NCBI GenBank assembly: GCA_040255575.1
Contig: JBDZVF010000125.1
Location: 1-14,439, forward strand
Length of the DNA: 14,439 nt
Source: JADGHX01 sp040255575
Lineage (GTDB): Bacteria; Pseudomonadota; Gammaproteobacteria; Steroidobacterales; Steroidobacteraceae
Direction of reading: 5' to 3'
Below are positions 11,817 through 14,439 of this stretch, one piece after another (the stretch's first letter is position 1; the number at the start of each line of letters is the position of its first letter). A program made the position numbers and the translations under genes. The notes under the pieces are model-generated. The model was not told where the DNA came from. It did not search any database and saw nothing but the letters and a program-made list of their open reading frames with translations.

Positions 11817-13631
11817 ATGCTGAGGTGTCACGGTTTCGGCACAGGGCGTGTTGCTATGGCACCCGGCAGAAGGTCCGGTGTGCATGGCTCTTTCCGTGGG
11901 GCTTCCTTGCTTGTCGCTCTTTCCCTTGCGTTCGTTCACGGCAACGCCCTGGGTGCGAGCGAAGTGGCCGACGCCGCCATGCGTGGTGACACCGCGCAGC
12001 TCACCAAACTGATCGCGGCAAAGGCAGATGTGAATGCCGCCCAGCCCGACGGTTCCACCGCGCTTCACTGGACGGCCTATCACGGCGACGTGAAGGCGAC
12101 CGCCGCGCTGCTGCGCGCGCATGCCGATCCGGGCGCGGCCATGGAAAACGGCATGACTCCGCTCGCCCTGGCGTGCGAAGCCGGCAATGCAGATCTCGTG
12201 AAGGAACTGCTGAACGCCGGCGCCGACGTCAACCAGACGCTCCCGAATGGCGAAACGCCTTTGATGATGGCGGCGCGCACCGGGCGCCTTGCCGTGATGG
12301 AGCTGCTGCTGGCGAAGGGCGCGAAGGTCGATGAGCGCGAGAAACTGCGCGGCACGACTGCGCTCATGTGGGCGGCCGCCAACTCCAACGCCGATGCCGT
12401 GCGGCTGCTGCTCGCGAAGGGTGCGGACGTCAATGCGCGTTCGGGCACCATCGCACCGGGCCGCCGCCCGTATCTCGCCGACTCGGGTCGCGCGAGGATC
12501 CAGGAGTTCATCGAGGGGCGTGGCCAGGGCGGCACCGTCGTGGAGGTTGATGCGCCGGACGCCAACGTGTCCAACGACCCGAACGCGCGTGCCGCAGCCG
12601 ACAAGCGACTCGCTGAAGAGCGTGAAGTCGCCAAACGCACGATCTCCGCGTTTCCGACGCCCCAAGCCGGGGACCGCAGCACCAAACAGTGGGGTGGCCT
12701 CACGCCTCTGCAGTTCGCGGTTCGCGAAGGGAGCATGCAGACCGTGAAGACGCTGGTGGAGGCCGGCGCCGACGTCAACCGGAGGAGCGAGTTCGGGTGG
12801 AGCGCGCTGTTGGTCGCCACGCATAACCGTTACTACAAGATCGGCGTGTACCTGCTCGATCACGGCGCCGATCCGAACATCCCCAACGAAGGCGGCTGGA
12901 CGCCTCTCTACATCGCAACCGACAACCGCAACATCGAAGGCGGCGACTATCCCACTCGCAAGCCGGACATGGATCATCTCGAGTACATCAAGCGCCTGCT
13001 CGCTGCCCACGCGGACCCGAACCTGCGCATGCGTTCGAGCACGGAGACCCGCACGGTCTTCACGCACCAGTGGCTTCTTGAAGAAGGCGCGACGCCATTC
13101 CTGCGCGCCTCGCAGTCGGGCGACATCGTGTTGATGAAGCTTCTGCTCCAGCACGGAGCGGACCCTCGCATCACGACCGACGCCAAAGTCACCCCGCTGA
13201 TGGTGGCGAGCGGAATCGGCTGGGTTCAGGGTGTGACGTACGAGTGGTCGCCCCAGCAGACGCTCGAAGCCGTGAAATTGCTGCTCGAGCTGGGCGCCGA
13301 CGTCAACGCGCAGGATCTGCTCGACGGCCGCACGGCCTTGATGGGGGCCGCACACAAGGGCCGTAACGATGTGATCGACCTCCTGGTCCAGCACGGCGCG
13401 GATCTCTCGCTCCGTGACATCGGCAGCCGCGATAGCATCCACGCGCTCGCCGGAGTGCGCTGGCAGGCGATCGACTACGCGGATGGGCTGGTGCGTGTGG
13501 GCGTGCAATCCGCCATCGCACACCCGGAGACTTCCGCGCTCCTGCGCAGGTTGATGAAGGAGCGCCGTCTGCAGGTGCCGGACGAGGGGCGGACGCTCGC
13601 TTCCATCTGCGTCACCGATCTTTGCAGGTAA
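11817..13631 (+). CDS. Exported ankyrin-repeat protein
   Basis: 604 residues from the ATG at 11817, chosen because AGGGGGAG lies directly upstream; in-frame sequence further upstream is only repeat-derived. An N-terminal basic stretch and the hydrophobic segment ASLLVALSLAFVHGNALGA (about 29-47) form a long signal peptide, with cleavage near GA-SE. The mature part has at least nine ankyrin repeats, recognisable by DGSTALHWTAYHGD, NGMTPLALACEAGN, NGETPLMMAARTGR, GTTALMWAAANSN, WGGLTPLQFAVREGS, GWSALLVATHNR, GWTPLYIATDNR, ATPFLRASQSGD, VTPLMVASG and GRTALMGAAHKGRN, usually ending in GADVN or GADPN. A roughly 85-residue non-repeat insert (about 209-293) and a smaller one (about 403-424) interrupt the array. 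Ankyrin repeats mediate protein-protein contacts; the partner is unknown and the protein is probably periplasmic. It converges with the sigma-factor gene downstream. Confidence 0.93.
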   Translation: MLRCHGFGTGRVAMAPGRRSGVHGSFRGASLLVALSLAFVHGNALGASEVADAAMRGDTAQLTKLIAAKADVNAAQPDGSTALHWTAYHGDVKATAALLRAHADPGAAMENGMTPLALACEAGNADLVKELLNAGADVNQTLPNGETPLMMAARTGRLAVMELLLAKGAKVDEREKLRGTTALMWAAANSNADAVRLLLAKGADVNARSGTIAPGRRPYLADSGRARIQEFIEGRGQGGTVVEVDAPDANVSNDPNARAAADKRLAEEREVAKRTISAFPTPQAGDRSTKQWGGLTPLQFAVREGSMQTVKTLVEAGADVNRRSEFGWSALLVATHNRYYKIGVYLLDHGADPNIPNEGGWTPLYIATDNRNIEGGDYPTRKPDMDHLEYIKRLLAAHADPNLRMRSSTETRTVFTHQWLLEEGATPFLRASQSGDIVLMKLLLQHGADPRITTDAKVTPLMVASGIGWVQGVTYEWSPQQTLEAVKLLLELGADVNAQDLLDGRTALMGAAHKGRNDVIDLLVQHGADLSLRDIGSRDSIHALAGVRWQAIDYADGLVRVGVQSAIAHPETSALLRRLMKERRLQVPDEGRTLASICVTDLCR

Positions 13632-13640
13632 CGCTCGGTC

Positions 13641-13752
13641 CTCAGGCGAGCTCTCGACGCCAGGCGCGCTCGGCGCCGGCAACCGTGGTTTACCGCCTCA
13701 GGCGATCTCTCCGCCCTCAGGCGGGCTCTCCACGCCAGGCGCGCTCGGCGCC
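13641..13752. repeat. 75-bp-spaced direct repeat at convergent gene ends
   Basis: A 37-bp sequence at 13641-13677 recurs at 13716-13752 with two mismatches. A third, partial copy of its first 16 bases (CTCAGGCGATCTCTCC) starts at 13697 and contains the sigma-factor stop codon. Each full copy carries the hairpin GGCGC-GCTCG-GCGCC (13663-13677 and 13738-13752), which could act as a bidirectional terminator between the converging ankyrin and sigma-factor genes, though without T-tracts. Confidence 0.85.
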
Positions 13753-14393
13753 TCCGGCCCACTCTCCGCATCGAGGCGCGCCATCACGCGCTCGACCATG
13801 CGGTCGCAGTGCTTGCCGCCGAACTCGAAGATATCTCGCTCGGCGAGATCGATTTCCTTGGCGAGTGCTTCACGCAGCAGACCTTTCGCGCGGAAGTAGC
13901 GGCTGCGTACGGTGGCCTCCGGGATATCCAGGGCCTGCGCCGTTTCCTCCACGCTCAGCTCCTCTACCGAGCGCAGCACGAAGACCAGACGAAACGTCTC
14001 CGGCAGGTTGTCGAGCTTGCGCTCGAGGAGCGCACGCATCTGCGAGCGGGCCAGCACCCGATCGGGGCCCGCGTCGTCCTGCTCGGGAACGGCATCCATC
14101 TCCTGCGTCGAACTCACCATGGGAATTACCTTCTGCCGGCGCGCGCCCCGGCGCAGCCGCCCGAAGCATTCGTTGAGCACGAGGCGTGAGAGCCACGTGG
14201 AAAGTGAGGATTCACCGCGAAAACGATCGATCGAGCGATACGCGGCGATGTATGCGTCCTGAAGCGCGTCTTCCGCCTCCGCATCGTCGCGCAAGGCGGC
14301 GCGCGCCAGGCGATAGAGGCGCCGGTTGTACTGGCGCATGAGCTGCTCGAACGCCGCTCGGTCATTGGGTCTCAGGCTTTGGATGCTGGCCAT
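13698..14393 (-). CDS. ECF-type RNA polymerase sigma factor
   Basis: 231 residues from the ATG at 14393. Sigma region 2 (about 12-81) reads FEQLMRQYNRRLYRLARAAL, DAEDALQ-type EAEDALQDAYIAAYRSIDRFRG and STWLSRLVLNECFGRLRR. After an acidic linker, region 4 (about 121-177) reads LERKLDNLPETFRLVFVLRSVEELSVEETAQALDIPEATVRSRYFRAKGLL with the helix-turn-helix at its end. A C-terminal extension contains IFEFGGKHCDRMVERVMARLDA, a segment conserved in one subgroup of ECF factors, then a Pro/Glu-rich tail encoded by the duplicated DNA. ECF factors redirect RNA polymerase to stress or envelope regulons, often under an anti-sigma factor; none is seen here, and any partner would lie outside the window. A TTG at 14417 extends the frame but has no ribosome site. 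GAGG lies 12 bases before the ATG, which is rather far. Confidence 0.93.
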   Translation of the reverse strand: MASIQSLRPNDRAAFEQLMRQYNRRLYRLARAALRDDAEAEDALQDAYIAAYRSIDRFRGESSLSTWLSRLVLNECFGRLRRGARRQKVIPMVSSTQEMDAVPEQDDAGPDRVLARSQMRALLERKLDNLPETFRLVFVLRSVEELSVEETAQALDIPEATVRSRYFRAKGLLREALAKEIDLAERDIFEFGGKHCDRMVERVMARLDAESGPEAPSAPGVESPPEGGEIA

Positions 14394-14439
14394 GAGGATA
14401 TTCTGCCTCGGGTTCAACGAACAGTGAGCGTGGCCTTCA

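Noticed and set aside
11769..13682. Long minus-strand open frame (637 codons) opposite the ankyrin gene
   Set aside because: It is antisense to clear ankyrin repeats and its translation is Arg/His/Val-rich without a recognisable domain; this is a GC-rich codon-usage shadow.
14394..14417. Earlier TTG start for the sigma factor
   Set aside because: There is no ribosome binding site before the TTG, and the ATG at 14393 begins a protein that already contains full region 2.

Overview
This is a high-GC bacterial chromosome segment. The gene content suggests a soil or freshwater Gammaproteobacterium near the Xanthomonadales/Steroidobacterales: a DsbA-type periplasmic oxidant, an exported 'YLHVPP-HAKHW' protein family, a winged-helix/BTAD/TolB-like/TPR regulator, a LytTR-type two-component locus, and exported ankyrin proteins. 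The taxonomic placement is inference from families and composition; there is no rRNA, tRNA or taxonomic marker. I saw no complete mobile element, CRISPR array, tRNA or rRNA.

Left part (1-3734, all minus strand). A tightly spaced probable operon is transcribed leftward. In transcription order it encodes an exported SAM-methyltransferase-like protein, a DUF952 protein, a dienelactone-hydrolase-family hydrolase, a 72-residue two-helix membrane protein (its start overlaps the hydrolase stop by one base), a poly-gamma-glutamate-hydrolase-family zinc peptidase, and an FAD-dependent aromatic-type monooxygenase cut by the window edge. A cluster of perfect inverted repeats lies just before the monooxygenase.

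3735-5600. A LytS/AlgZ-type membrane histidine kinase is followed by the wreck of its response regulator. Only the last third of the receiver domain and the first few residues of the LytTR domain survive, and the kinase itself runs into the receiver remnant. This is a broken two-component system. The 340 bases between the kinase and the next, divergent gene hold a 25-bp near-palindrome and a short 15-16 bp periodic repeat.

5601-11469 (plus strand). This region holds a TPR-methyltransferase fusion with a repeat-expanded linker; a large one-component regulator (winged helix, BTAD, TolB-like domain, TPRs); a DsbA-family oxidoreductase with a CPYC active site, 25 bases downstream of the regulator and separated from it by a perfect 12-bp palindrome; and two exported proteins of unknown function. 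The exported proteins carry cysteines that could be DsbA substrates.

11470-14439. A telomere-like CCCRAA hexamer array merges into a 13-bp tandem repeat and gives a long G-quadruplex-prone tract on the minus strand. An exported ankyrin-repeat protein of about 604 residues follows, with its start set by a strong ribosome binding site. It converges on an ECF-type sigma factor (minus strand) whose C-terminal tail and stop codon lie inside a 75-bp-spaced duplicated sequence. The most unusual items are the broken kinase/regulator pair, the telomere-like array, the duplicated sigma-factor tail and the operator-like inverted repeats.
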